Shown here piece by piece: positions 32,165-41,640 of a stretch of 64,000 nucleotides of DNA. Numbering within the stretch: the first letter of the stretch is position 1; each line of letters opens with the position of its first letter. The notes below the pieces were generated by a model. That model saw only the letters and a list, made by a program, of their open reading frames with translations. It was not told the DNA's origin and made no database searches. The position numbers were made by a program, and so were the translations under genes. Source of the DNA: Lithodes maja (taxonomy: Eukaryota; Arthropoda; Malacostraca; Decapoda; Lithodidae); contig JBAKBP010003143.1 in assembly GCA_037953745.1 (NCBI GenBank), positions 62,001-126,000 of the forward strand, written 5' to 3'.

Positions 32165-33102
32165 TCTGCTCTGCGCTCAGCCTGCCCGGACGTGTCTCCC
32201 CACGCTCCGCTGGTTCCGCATTTGTTGCGTCCCTAGTGAGTTTTTTCTCATTTGTTTACTCCGGGATGTATCGAGTAAGGTTAGGATATGCGTAGCAGGA
32301 GTGTCCTGGGCTGGTTGCCCGTAGTGCAGTGTACAGTATTTGGAGTCGTGTGTTTGGGGCGTCTATTTCGGACGTACCCTCGTGGTCCTGTTGTGGACAT
32401 GTGAACTTTTTCACAGTTTAGTTAGCTTGTGGTGCAGGCGGCTTTCATTACGCGTTAATTATTGCTGCCTTTTATCTTTCTGATGAGGTAAGCTTTGCTT
32501 CTGACATTCCCTGTGTTATTTTCTTCACTTAGTGAAGTTTTTTTCTGGGTTCCGAGTCAGTCTTCCCTTTGTCGGAAGTTTTTCTACAGTGGTGTGTTGG
32601 CGGTGGTTCCTGTTGTAATATTCCCAGTGTTTTGTGTATATTTCAACTTTTCCTATTCCGTCTACTTAGGCCTAGCCAGCCGCTCGTAGTTTTGCCACAT
32701 GTACAAGTGTTATTGTTTATTATGTATAAATATACCCTACTGTGCCATGTGTATCCGGGTTTTAGTTGTGTATTGGCTAATTCCTCGGACTATGTTTGTT
32801 TCCTGGTTTAGTTGTGTATTGGCTAATTCCACGGATTATTGTGTGAATTTAGGTTAGTCGTGCGTGGCTTCCTTCGTGTACAGTGTACGTTCAGATGGTG
32901 TCTGATCGGGGTGGGTGTCCTTCCGGCGGGTTTTTTCTCGGTTTCACCATGATAAAACCCGGCCGAGAGCCGTGTTAGGCCACACGTGGTTTTTAACACA
33001 GGTTTGTGTCCCCGGCGATGAGGTGTCTGTGGCTCTCCAGGACTGCGTCTCTGTTGGTACCTGGTTTCAGGCCCACTTTGATTCCCGGCGGACTGGCTGT
33101 TC
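32165..33102 (+). promoter_or_regulatory. DIRS-B leader, first part
   Basis: Homologous to 22753-23680 of DIRS-A. No gene beyond the short shared frame at 32107-32295. Two near-identical phrases of tagttgtgtattggctaatt (32763 and 32810) form a small tandem. The leader continues after RTE-2 at 35857. Confidence 0.6.
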
Positions 33103-35856
33103 TATCTATCTATCTATCTATTGCCTGACGCCGTGATCCCCGAAGGGGTGGCCACGAACGAACCGCCCCCATGCACCTCTGTCCCCAGTCAGTCGACGCC
33201 CCTCCCCCCAACCAGCACCGCCTTCATTCATGTAGTTCCTCACTCCATCCTTCCACCTCATATTCGGTCTACCTCTCCCCCTCTGTCCCTCCACCTCGCT
33301 CTCGTACACCCTCTTAGTCATTCTCTCACTTTCCATACGTTCCATATGGCCGAACCATCTCAAGTTGTTCCTTTTCACACTTTCCAGCACATCTACCTCC
33401 ACACCACACCTCCTTCTTACTTCCTCATTAGTCTGTCTATCCCTCCATGTAATTCCGCACGCACTCCTTAAGTAATTCATTTCCACTGCTCTCACTCTTG
33501 GTCTGAGTCTCTCAACCAACGTCCATGCTTCGCTTCCGTAAGTCAGTGTCGGGATTACCACACTGTCATGCAAGGACTTCTTCACTTCCATACTGACCAC
33601 CCTATTTCTTGTTACTGCTTTTAGCGTTCCTACAACCCTCTTCCCCTGTTGTACCCTCTCCCGCACCTCTTCATCCATAGTCCCATCTTTACTCAACACA
33701 CTGCCCAGATACTTAAAAGAGTTGACGATCTCCATAGCCTGACCGTTCAGCTTCACCTCACACTCTGTGACTTCACCCCTTTCGAAGACCATAACCTTGC
33801 TCTTCCCCGTATTTACCTTCAAATTCCGTTTTTCGCACACTGTTCCAAACTCATTTACCAGACCCTGCAACTCCCATTCATTATCACTCATCAGAACTGT
33901 ATCATCTGCAAACAGCAGTATAGGTAGCTTCCACTCAATTCCCTCCCTTTTCAGCGATACACCAACATCCACTACTCTTGATAGTATTTCTTTCATAACT
34001 CCATCCATATATACAGTAAACAGCCACGGGGACATCACACACCCCTGTTTCAAACCAACATTCAGGTCAAAGAACTCGCTCTGCTCACTCAACACACGTA
34101 CTGCCGCCTTTGCACCCTCATACATGCTCTTCACTGCTTTCAGCAACTTGCCCTCTACTCCGTATATTCTAAGTACTTTCCACAAACCTTCTCTATCCAC
34201 TCTGTCATAGGCCTTCTCCAAGTCCATAAAGGCAACATACACCTTTTGTTTCTTCTCCAGATACTTCTCCACAACACAATTCAGGGTAAAAATCTGATCT
34301 ACACATCCTCTTCCCTTCCTAAAGCCTCCCTGCTCGTCGCCTATCCATTTCTCCGTTCTCACTCTCACTCTCTCAATCACTACCCTACTGTATACCTTCC
34401 CTACTACGCTTAGAAGACATATTCCTCGGTGGTTACCACACACTCCTCTTTCCCCTTTGCCCTTATATAGGGGGACTATTATGCCAGTCTTCCAGTCATC
34501 GGGTGCACTCCCCTTCTCCCATGCTAGTTTGCACATTTTCCATACCCATTCTATCACTATCTCACCACCATACCTCAACATTTCCCCACACACTCCATCT
34601 GTTCCTGGTGCTTTCCCCAACTTCACTCTTTTCATGGCTTCCCACACTTCTGACCTCCTGATCCCCACCTCCTCCTCCACTACTTCTCTTCTTCTCCCTC
34701 CCATACCATATCCAGCTATGTTTGCTGGCTCTTCATTCCTTTCATTTAGCAACTCACTGAAGTACTCCCTCCATCTTTCGACCCTCTCTTGCTTCTCGGC
34801 TAGCATTCTCCCATTCTTATCTTTCACACCCTTACTGTTTCCCTTGCTACCTTCCCTAACTTTCTTGACTTCTTTCCAGAACAGTTTCTTACTCTCCCTC
34901 CATTTTACACTCAGATTCCTTCCAAATTCCTCATCTACTCTTCTCTTACTTTCCTTCACTACTCTCTTCACCACCCTCTTACTCTCCACGTACCTCGCTC
35001 GTTTCTGTCTCTCAGAATCTTCATTCCCTCTACTACCCAACCACTCTCTATATGCTTTCTTCTTTTCTTCCACAGCTATTCTTACCTCTTCTGTCCACCA
35101 TGCTGTACCTTTCACTCCCCTCCCTCTTCTCCTCACTCCACACACCTCCTCACATGCTGCACATATCTCATCCTTAAACACCTTGCTCATCTCCTCCACT
35201 TCCTCCATAACTTCCAGGTCGAACCCACCTAGTCGTCTTTCCACTGCTCTCCTGTACTCCTCCCTGACTTCCTCCTCCTGCAACCTCTCCACCCTCCTCA
35301 CCATTCCACCCTCCTCTCGCCTCCCTCCCGCTCTCCTCACCCACTTCTTTTGTATCCTAACCTTAGCTACCACTACAAAATGATCAGACAGACCCCCTCC
35401 AATACCCCTATACACCCTAGCATCCATCACAGATTTCTTCATTCGTTCATCCACACATACATAATCAATCAATGACTTTCGTTCCACCACTGTCTTATCC
35501 TTCATCGTCAACATCCGTTTCCACGTGTACCTGTGGATCATTCTGTGTCGGAAGAAGGTGTTGGCTATCCACAGCCTCCTCCCCACACATACGTCCACAA
35601 GTGCACTACCATTCCCATTCACCTCTGATGGTACCCCCCACCCTCCCACCACTCCCTCAACTTTCCTATCACCCACCTTACCATTCATATCCCCAATCAG
35701 AAATATTCTTTCGTTCTTGTCAAACTTCTCCAGGCACGCCTCCACATTCATCCAGAACTCCTCTTTCTTTCTTTCAAGTATATCCTCTGTCGGGGCATAC
35801 ACGCATACAATCACCCACGTTTGTATTCCTACTGGAATACAAACAGCCAGATGGGA
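33103..35856 (-). mobile_element. RTE-like LINE copy 2 (RTE-2)
   Basis: Inserted in the DIRS-B leader with an 11-bp target duplication, actggctgttc (33092-33102 and 35857-35867); DIRS-A shows the empty site near 23672. The tail is (TAGA)n. At the 5' junction a short inverted repeat, gtttgtattcc/ggaatacaaac (about 35820-35845), adjoins the target. Confidence 0.92.
33118..35856 (-). CDS. RTE-2 ORF2: endonuclease (N-truncated) and reverse transcriptase
   Basis: About 910 uninterrupted codons. Endonuclease: VCVYAPTEDILERKKEEFW, IFLIGDMNGKVGD, KSLIDYVCVDERMKK and GLSDHFVVVAKV; the N-terminal catalytic Glu region is lost. RT: VKLGKAPGTDGVCGEML, NHRGICLLSVVGKVYSRVV, GGFRKGRGCVDQIF, FMDLEKAYDRVDREG, GLKQGCVMSPWLF, LLFADDTVLM and FKYLGSVLSKDG. 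The C-terminus is GRGRPNMRWKDGV then HPFGDHGVRQ. The TAG stop is the first unit of the (TAGA)n tail, so there is no 3' UTR. The first ~15 codons above 35856 are host DNA. Confidence 0.9.
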   Translation of the reverse strand, partial: SHLAVCIPVGIQTWVIVCVYAPTEDILERKKEEFWMNVEACLEKFDKNERIFLIGDMNGKVGDRKVEGVVGGWGVPSEVNGNGSALVDVCVGRRLWIANTFFRHRMIHRYTWKRMLTMKDKTVVERKSLIDYVCVDERMKKSVMDARVYRGIGGGLSDHFVVVAKVRIQKKWVRRAGGRREEGGMVRRVERLQEEEVREEYRRAVERRLGGFDLEVMEEVEEMSKVFKDEICAACEEVCGVRRRGRGVKGTAWWTEEVRIAVEEKKKAYREWLGSRGNEDSERQKRARYVESKRVVKRVVKESKRRVDEEFGRNLSVKWRESKKLFWKEVKKVREGSKGNSKGVKDKNGRMLAEKQERVERWREYFSELLNERNEEPANIAGYGMGGRRREVVEEEVGIRRSEVWEAMKRVKLGKAPGTDGVCGEMLRYGGEIVIEWVWKMCKLAWEKGSAPDDWKTGIIVPLYKGKGERGVCGNHRGICLLSVVGKVYSRVVIERVRVRTEKWIGDEQGGFRKGRGCVDQIFTLNCVVEKYLEKKQKVYVAFMDLEKAYDRVDREGLWKVLRIYGVEGKLLKAVKSMYEGAKAAVRVLSEQSEFFDLNVGLKQGCVMSPWLFTVYMDGVMKEILSRVVDVGVSLKREGIEWKLPILLFADDTVLMSDNEWELQGLVNEFGTVCEKRNLKVNTGKSKVMVFERGEVTECEVKLNGQAMEIVNSFKYLGSVLSKDGTMDEEVRERVQQGKRVVGTLKAVTRNRVVSMEVKKSLHDSVVIPTLTYGSEAWTLVERLRPRVRAVEMNYLRSACGITWRDRQTNEEVRRRCGVEVDVLESVKRNNLRWFGHMERMESERMTKRVYESEVEGQRGRGRPNMRWKDGVRNYMNEGGAGWGEGRRLTGDRGAWGRFVRGHPFGDHGVRQ

Positions 35857-36702
35857 ACTGGCTGTTCCCATCTATAAAACTTTGTTCTTGCGAACATACG
35901 TTATGTAGTTTTTCTACCAGGTTTTACAAAACCACATGAAAAACCTAGCTGTTGTTAAGGGCTTTCCTCCCCGGCGATCTTTTACAAAGAAGTGGGGACA
36001 GGAACTTATGGGGTTAACGTTTGACATCTCACCCGGCGGGTGTACCTTGGAAGGGTGGGATAATCTATTAAGTCATTCAGTGAATTAACCATTCCATTTT
36101 TAAGCAATACTGTATGTATCGCCGCCTTTATTTTTACGGCAATTGAAGGTTCAATTGGGGTTAAAAAAAATTTTTTTTTTTTTTTTTTTTTCCACACCCG
36201 GCGGGTGCTCCTAGTTGGAGGAAATAAGGAATTTACAAATTCATTTTCGATTTAACTACTTAATTCAGTGATACATTTAGGTATCGCCGCCTTCAATCTT
36301 ACGGCGATCTTTTTGTGACAATTCGTTAGAAATCAGATCTCGTGTCAGCCTGCCCTGTGTTATTATACAAAAAATATTTCAAGGGCCGGCGTCTTTATGG
36401 GGGGTTGTTTTTGTTCCAACCACCAGAAAGACTATAATCGCCATGCTGGACCGATATTATGTCAGAGGGTATTCTTCACTTTCTTCAAAAGATTTGTTTA
36501 GATATTCTGAAACCCCGCCGCGTAGCGAGCTGTGTTCATTGTGTCATCACATCTCGTTATCCGGTGGGCTATTAACACTTGTGTGCGAACATGTTGGATT
36601 AACCTTATGAGCATTAATTCCTGGAAATTATCTTTTTTTCCAGAGCTGGGCTCCGGCGGACCAATACAGACCCGGCGGTAGTTTTCCACACCAGTCTCTG
36701 TC
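35857..36702 (+). promoter_or_regulatory. DIRS-B leader, second part, hairpin units
   Basis: Two successive ~155-bp units (about 36005-36150 and 36160-36312), each with cacccggcgggtg, then gtatcgccgcctt and acggc. A mixed A/T homopolymer (36167-36191) separates them. Further CCGGCG words lie at 36385 and 36671. The leader leads directly to the gag ATG at 36703. Confidence 0.6.
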
Positions 36703-37642
36703 ATGGCTACCGTGGCCCCAGTCTTTGCTTTATGCACTACCCCTGCTTGTGCTGGTATCCCTATTTTTGCGCATACCCTTTGCATAAGGTGTGTTAAATG
36801 TCTAGACCGTTCAAGGGGTCTCTGGGTTATGCGTAATTGTTCTTTTTGCTCCCAATTAGCTATAAAAGTCCTTTGCGATAATGATAAGACCGCAGCAGTA
36901 GCGTTACGAGAAGTAAGGCAACAGATGTCAGCCTACACTACGATTGTTGCACATAAATCACTTCAATGTGATAACGTCCCTCTTTGGGATAAATGATTAT
37001 TTGAACACCCTCCCCCTAAACGTTCCTCTAGAGTCACGAGTCATAAACCGGCGGAGACTGGTCAGGGTTCTGTATCTTCTGCGGCTACACCCAAACGTCC
37101 ACGAGAGCCTACACCCCCGGCATCCGCCTCATCATCTCGGGCGAGATCTCGGTCCAGGTCACCTCTCAGACGACAGTCATCTAGTCTTGCCTCTTCACCG
37201 GCGAGTAAGAAGAGTAGGACGGAAAGTTCCACCAGTGGTCACGGCGATGATTCTTCGAAATCTAAGAATAGTTCACGGTCACACCGTAGCCATAAATCCT
37301 CCAAAAAGGATTCACATAAAAGAAAGTCCTCCCTACATTCACCAGTTCCTAGTGCCTCTCTTCATACCTCTACCCCAGACAGAGTTTGTGTTAGGTCTCA
37401 AGGGTCCAGTGCGGTGCCTGTCCTTAAAGAGGATTTACCCATAAATATTTTGACCCTGGAATTGGAAAGTTCGGGGGGGTTCAGTTCGTGATAATGTGTC
37501 AGACTCTCAAGAGAGTGTAGGCCAAGGCCTCGGGGTTTGGCGGTTTGCTCAGCCAGGGTCCGACCACCCACGTTAGACTCAAACGAGTCACACAGTAGCT
37601 GATGTCCACAGGGACGCGGCGATCCCATCCTCTATTCCTGAC
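36703..37642 (+). pseudogene. DIRS-B gag N-terminal half, with stops
   Basis: Starts MATVAPVFALCTTPACAGIP; CIRCVKC and NCSFC (CxxC pairs 15 residues apart) suggest a small zinc ribbon. A TGA at 36994-36996 interrupts, then the same frame goes on with a Ser/Arg-rich stretch (RARSRSRSPLRRQ, KKDSHKRK) like a nuclear or RNA-binding linker. A G7 run at about 37470 shifts the frame, and a TAG near 37575 follows. Gag is the presumed capsid-like structural protein; this half is broken. Confidence 0.7.
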
Positions 37643-39316
37643 TTGTCTTGGCAGCAAGGTACCCCGGCTTCGGAGGGATCTTCTCAGGAAGAGAAAGACG
37701 AAGTTTCAATAATTTCGGAAATGGAAGGGCAAGAGTCAGGCTCAGGCTTAGACGCCGCGCAGGATATTAATGATTCACCTGTAAGTTCATCTTCAAATCA
37801 ATTTGTTACTGCGCAAGAAATTAATGGGCTGCTTACTCAGGCTTTATCTAGATTTTTTGGCCAACAACAGGAGGCCCCCACGATCGACTTGGGGGCTCCC
37901 ACGACAAGTTCTACGGTACGGCCTCTGATGACTTCGATTGTCTTATCTAAGATCCCTAACCCCCCCACTCTGTCAACATCAGTAGCTACCAAGCCTGCTA
38001 CGGCGGCATTGACAACTTCCAATGTCAGGGTCATCACGGATGTTAATCCACCCCCTCTAGACAAGGCACCTGTCAGAAAGGTAGCCATGCCCTTGCTTTA
38101 TGGACCAGACGAGTCTTGGGTCCTTTTGACCCCCACTAAACCAGAGCTGGCCCAGCCTACCTTGTCAGGGGAGCTCCCAGTACCGAGTGAGTGGGTCATC
38201 CAAGGCAATAAATCAAAGAAATTAAGGGCCTTGGATAATTTGGGAAATGTACTAGACGTAAACATTAAGGCTATACCTAGTTATTATCACCAGGACTATT
38301 TTGTGTATGCTACTAAGCCAGCTTTACCCCCTGCCTCAGCTTCAAAGCTATTTTCAGACTGGTCTAAGCTGGATGGGTTTAACGATATTAAGACTCTGTC
38401 AGCTCTCACTCCTGAACTTGATTTACAGACCGTCACAGACGAAGCAGCTAATCCAGTTTTGAAGGTGGGGCAGTTGGGTCCAGGACCTTGGGTAGATTGG
38501 GAAATAGAGGCTCAAAACTTTGCAACCACATTTACTTCGAAATCTTCCCACCAGATCCCTCAAGATACTCATTCGTGGTTCTCCATGCCTGTAGGGTCTG
38601 CAGGCGGAGTCCCGTCAGCTTTGTTTTCTTTCCTAGCTGCCCCTAAAATTAATCTTTGTGAGCTGAAAGACCCTTTCACTACCCCTACCCCTACTCACCT
38701 AGACAGAGAATTTAGGCTCAGGGGGAAAGCTTTTCGCCTGTTCTCCCAATACATAGTGTCTCAACAGGTAGCTAAGTCTTTACTACGGTCTACTCAGGCA
38801 ATTGCAGATGCGGATGCCAGAAGATCGGTTGAATTGTCCCGGCGACTGCTCCTCCAGTCGTCAATCCAATCCTTAGGTGACATACGCACCGCCTTTCTTG
38901 AGTCGGTACGAGCAAGACAAGATCTCAGAATGTCTTTAGTTCGCAAGCTACCTGATCGCATTGCGAATCAGGTGGTCATGTCACCAGTGCTTACTCCCTC
39001 TCTAATGTCCCCTGACGTGTGGAGAACGGTGTTCAATATGGCACAGGCCTTTAAGCACAGTCCCACCCCTTCTAAGAAACCTACATTTACCTTTCCCAAA
39101 CCCAGGCCAACTACTAAAGCTCAGCCAGGGGGATCTAAACCCTTTCTTCCGCCTAAGTCTTCCCACTCCCCCCAAGGTCAGTACAGGCATAGACAGGGTA
39201 GGTTTTCAGGTCAGAGAGGACGCGGCCAGCATAAGCCAGGTCAGGGCCAGTCGTCGGCCAACACCAGCCAGCCGGCAAAGCGTCCAGCACCACCAACCCC
39301 ACCATCAAAAAACTAA
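37643..39316 (+). CDS. DIRS-B gag, C-terminal 557 codons
   Basis: Uninterrupted: an acidic start, AQEINGLLTQALSRFFG, KIPNPPTL, a central region (VPSEWVIQGNKSKKLRALD, NATTF-type stretch), helical REFRLRGKAFRLFSQYIV and LGDIRTAFLESVRARQDLRM, and a Gly/Arg/Gln-rich end (RFSGQRGRGQHKPGQGQ), probably RNA-binding. It has no recognised fold but occupies the gag slot. Its last codons, tca aaa aac taa, contain a -1 frameshift heptamer. The frame upstream extends to the TAG near 37575. Confidence 0.8.
   Translation: MSWQQGTPASEGSSQEEKDEVSIISEMEGQESGSGLDAAQDINDSPVSSSSNQFVTAQEINGLLTQALSRFFGQQQEAPTIDLGAPTTSSTVRPLMTSIVLSKIPNPPTLSTSVATKPATAALTTSNVRVITDVNPPPLDKAPVRKVAMPLLYGPDESWVLLTPTKPELAQPTLSGELPVPSEWVIQGNKSKKLRALDNLGNVLDVNIKAIPSYYHQDYFVYATKPALPPASASKLFSDWSKLDGFNDIKTLSALTPELDLQTVTDEAANPVLKVGQLGPGPWVDWEIEAQNFATTFTSKSSHQIPQDTHSWFSMPVGSAGGVPSALFSFLAAPKINLCELKDPFTTPTPTHLDREFRLRGKAFRLFSQYIVSQQVAKSLLRSTQAIADADARRSVELSRRLLLQSSIQSLGDIRTAFLESVRARQDLRMSLVRKLPDRIANQVVMSPVLTPSLMSPDVWRTVFNMAQAFKHSPTPSKKPTFTFPKPRPTTKAQPGGSKPFLPPKSSHSPQGQYRHRQGRFSGQRGRGQHKPGQGQSSANTSQPAKRPAPPTPPSKN
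39307..39316 (+). promoter_or_regulatory. Putative -1 ribosomal frameshift site, gag to RT (DIRS-B)
   Basis: A AAA AAC in the gag frame (39307-39313), immediately before the gag stop TAA. Slipping back one base reads cta aag tct and continues straight into RT. A possible stem (ctcccgg with ccggag, about 39328-39360) lies 14 nt downstream. The heptamer is seen; its use is inferred. Confidence 0.65.
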
Positions 39317-41220
39317 AGTCTCTCTCACTCCCGGTGCCAACTTTAAGGCCGGAGGACCCGAGGGTAGTACAGCCGGCGAACCCTTGTCTGCTAACTGGGT
39401 CGTTCCGAACGTGTCACCAGGCATGGCCATTAAACACTTGGGCACGGATGGTGGCTCGCAAAGGCATCACTTGGCGGTGGCTCCGGCGACCTCGCTTACG
39501 TCAGCCGACAACGGCGAATTTTGTTTCTTTAGAGGTGGAGTCACTGGTCCAGGAAATGATTGTCAAGAATGTGATCATCCCGGTCCCCCCAAATTACCCT
39601 GTATTCACGTCCAAACTATTTTTGGTTCCCAAAAGGGACAGTGTTCAGATGAGGCCGGTCGTAGACCTGTCTTACCTGAATCTTCACATTCACAACGAAT
39701 CTTTCAGAATGTTAACAGTACACCAAATCAGGCTAACACTTCCGCCGGGAGGTTGGATGTGCTCACTAGACCTGACAGACGCCTATTGGCACGTATCGGT
39801 CAACAAAAGATTTCAAAGGTTTTTGGCCTTAAGGATCAGGCACCAAAGTTTTGTTTTTCAAAGGATGCCGTTCGGTTTGAACCTAGCACCTCGATTATTC
39901 ACGAAATTAGTCCGGCAAGCCCTGATGCCATTGTTAAAACAGGGGATCAGAGTGTTGTGGTATCTGGACGACTGGCTGGTGGTGGCAGAGACACAACATT
40001 TATGCATAAAACATGTCAATATCATTTTAAATCATGTCAAAACTCTAGGCTTCAAGGTAAATCTGGTAAAGTCAAACCTTGTTCCCTCACGAGTAATTCA
40101 GTGGATAGGGCTGGTCTGGGACACAGCCGCTTTCACTCTGAGTCAGAGTGTGGACAATCGCAACAGGTTTCGCAGGAAACTGTTCATGTTTCTTCACAGT
40201 CTGACGACGACGCGAAGGGTCTGGGAATCTCTGGTCGGCTCTCTCAACTGGATTCAACTAACTGTCAAGTTGGGCCGGTTGAAAGTAAAACGACTAATAT
40301 TGGAAGGCAACAAATATTTCCCGCTCTTACCGGCGGGAAAATTATGGCCCATCCCGAAATTAATCCACACCTTACTAGCGGTCTGGGCAAAGAGGGAAAC
40401 GTTGTACTCAATAATGTCATGGATTTCTCCTCCACCAACGGTATGGATAGACACGGATGCGTCAGGCACAATAGGTTGGGGATTTCAATCAAATCAGGGG
40501 CACCAGGGTCAGGGGCTTTGGTCCCACTTAGAAATCTCTCACATCAATGTCAAAGAATTACTAGTCCCCTTGTATTTCCTACAGGCTCACGGCCCGGCAT
40601 TACGGAGCAAGTCGGTGGCCTTCAGAATGGACAATCTGAATGCGGTTCACTGTATTCAGAAGCAAGGATCAACGAGGTCCAGGAGCTTGCTAAACGTGTC
40701 GGAAGAGATTTTTACTCTAGCCAACAGACTAGAAATTTACCTTCACGCATCTTATCTCCCAGGCGTAGCGAACGTCTGGGCAGACGCTCTGTCCCGGAGA
40801 CAGAGCACAACAGTAGAATGGGAGCTCAAGCAACCCATTTTCAACCTAATGATTGCAGAGCTCTCCCATCCACAAGTGGATCTTTTTGCATCCGAGGAGA
40901 CTCACAAACTCCCTCTATACCTCACCCGCCGGTCGATAACGCCGGCAGGGGGGCCAGACGCCCTAGTGACAGACTGGAACAGATGGAGCTCCATCTATCT
41001 GTTTCCACCGCCAGATGCGTCACTAATGTGCCACGTAGTGAACAAACTACGAGATTATCGAGGCTTAGTCTCGCTAATCGCGCCCCTGTGGCCGGCGCAG
41101 TTGTGGTACCAGCAATTGAAAACGTGGTGCCCGGACCCGGTATCGCTCCCGGTCGGGTATTTCCACTTAGACACGATTGGCAACCTAGCGACCTCGCTGA
41201 CTTTTGCATTTTGGACATAA
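39313..41220 (+). CDS. DIRS-B reverse transcriptase-RNase H (with MT-like tail)
   Basis: About 636 codons entered by -1 shift; the frame is open from 39301. Counting from 39334: LFLVPKRDSVQMRPVVDLSY fingers; SLDLTDAYWHV motif A (Asp146); VFQRMPFGLNLAPRLFT motif B; LWYLDDWLVV (YLDD 210-213); RNase H DTDAS (Asp375), NVKELL (Glu408), RMDNLNAVH (Asp433) and NVWADALSRR (Asp484). The tail PQVDLFASEETHKLPLYL, IYLFPPP resembles the region called methyltransferase-like in DIRS elements. The -1 frame is open across nearly the whole gene and leads into the recombinase. All RT and RNase H acids are present. Confidence 0.92.
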   Translation, partial: LKSLSLPVPTLRPEDPRVVQPANPCLLTGSFRTCHQAWPLNTWARMVARKGITWRWLRRPRLRQPTTANFVSLEVESLVQEMIVKNVIIPVPPNYPVFTSKLFLVPKRDSVQMRPVVDLSYLNLHIHNESFRMLTVHQIRLTLPPGGWMCSLDLTDAYWHVSVNKRFQRFLALRIRHQSFVFQRMPFGLNLAPRLFTKLVRQALMPLLKQGIRVLWYLDDWLVVAETQHLCIKHVNIILNHVKTLGFKVNLVKSNLVPSRVIQWIGLVWDTAAFTLSQSVDNRNRFRRKLFMFLHSLTTTRRVWESLVGSLNWIQLTVKLGRLKVKRLILEGNKYFPLLPAGKLWPIPKLIHTLLAVWAKRETLYSIMSWISPPPTVWIDTDASGTIGWGFQSNQGHQGQGLWSHLEISHINVKELLVPLYFLQAHGPALRSKSVAFRMDNLNAVHCIQKQGSTRSRSLLNVSEEIFTLANRLEIYLHASYLPGVANVWADALSRRQSTTVEWELKQPIFNLMIAELSHPQVDLFASEETHKLPLYLTRRSITPAGGPDALVTDWNRWSSIYLFPPPDASLMCHVVNKLRDYRGLVSLIAPLWPAQLWYQQLKTWCPDPVSLPVGYFHLDTIGNLATSLTFAFWT

Positions 41221-41636
41221 AGGAGGCCAAGTGGCTGGCACCATACGGTAGAGATGTGACTAATAAATTAATCAATCAATATACTCAGTCTACGAAATGT
41301 CAGTATCACTCACATTGGCAAGCCTTTACTTCCTGGATTGTCAGAACGGAACAGAATGTGCCGTCAGTGGCTTTAATTTTCAATTACTTGAATTATCTGT
41401 TTGAACAGAAACATTTATCGGTGGTAACATTAAAAAATCACTTAACTGCAATTAGAGTGCCCTTTTTAGACCTTACAGGTCTTTCCATACCGGTGGCGGA
41501 GGAAACAGGTTTTATGAGAGCTTGTTTTAAACTTCGCCCACCTCCCCGTCAGCTCATGCCTACTTGGTCTCTCGACAAAGCTTTGTCTTTACTTCACTCT
41601 CGTCTGTACCAAAATACTGCAGACTTTGCTTTACTC
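41208..41636 (+). pseudogene. DIRS-B tyrosine recombinase N-terminal domain
   Basis: LDIKEAKWLAPYGRDVTNKL, SHWQAFTSWIVRTEQ, FNYLNYLFEQKHLSVVTLKN and MPTWSLDKALSLLHS. The start ATG seen in DIRS-A and DIRS-C2 is TTG here. The domain is cut after TADFALLL (residue 143 of the intact protein) by the piggyBac deletion copy, just before the catalytic domain. Confidence 0.85.
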
Positions 41637-41640
41637 TTAA

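Noticed and set aside
33649..35939. Plus-strand open frames up to 308 codons over RTE-2
   Set aside because: Antisense shadows of the RTE-2 ORF.
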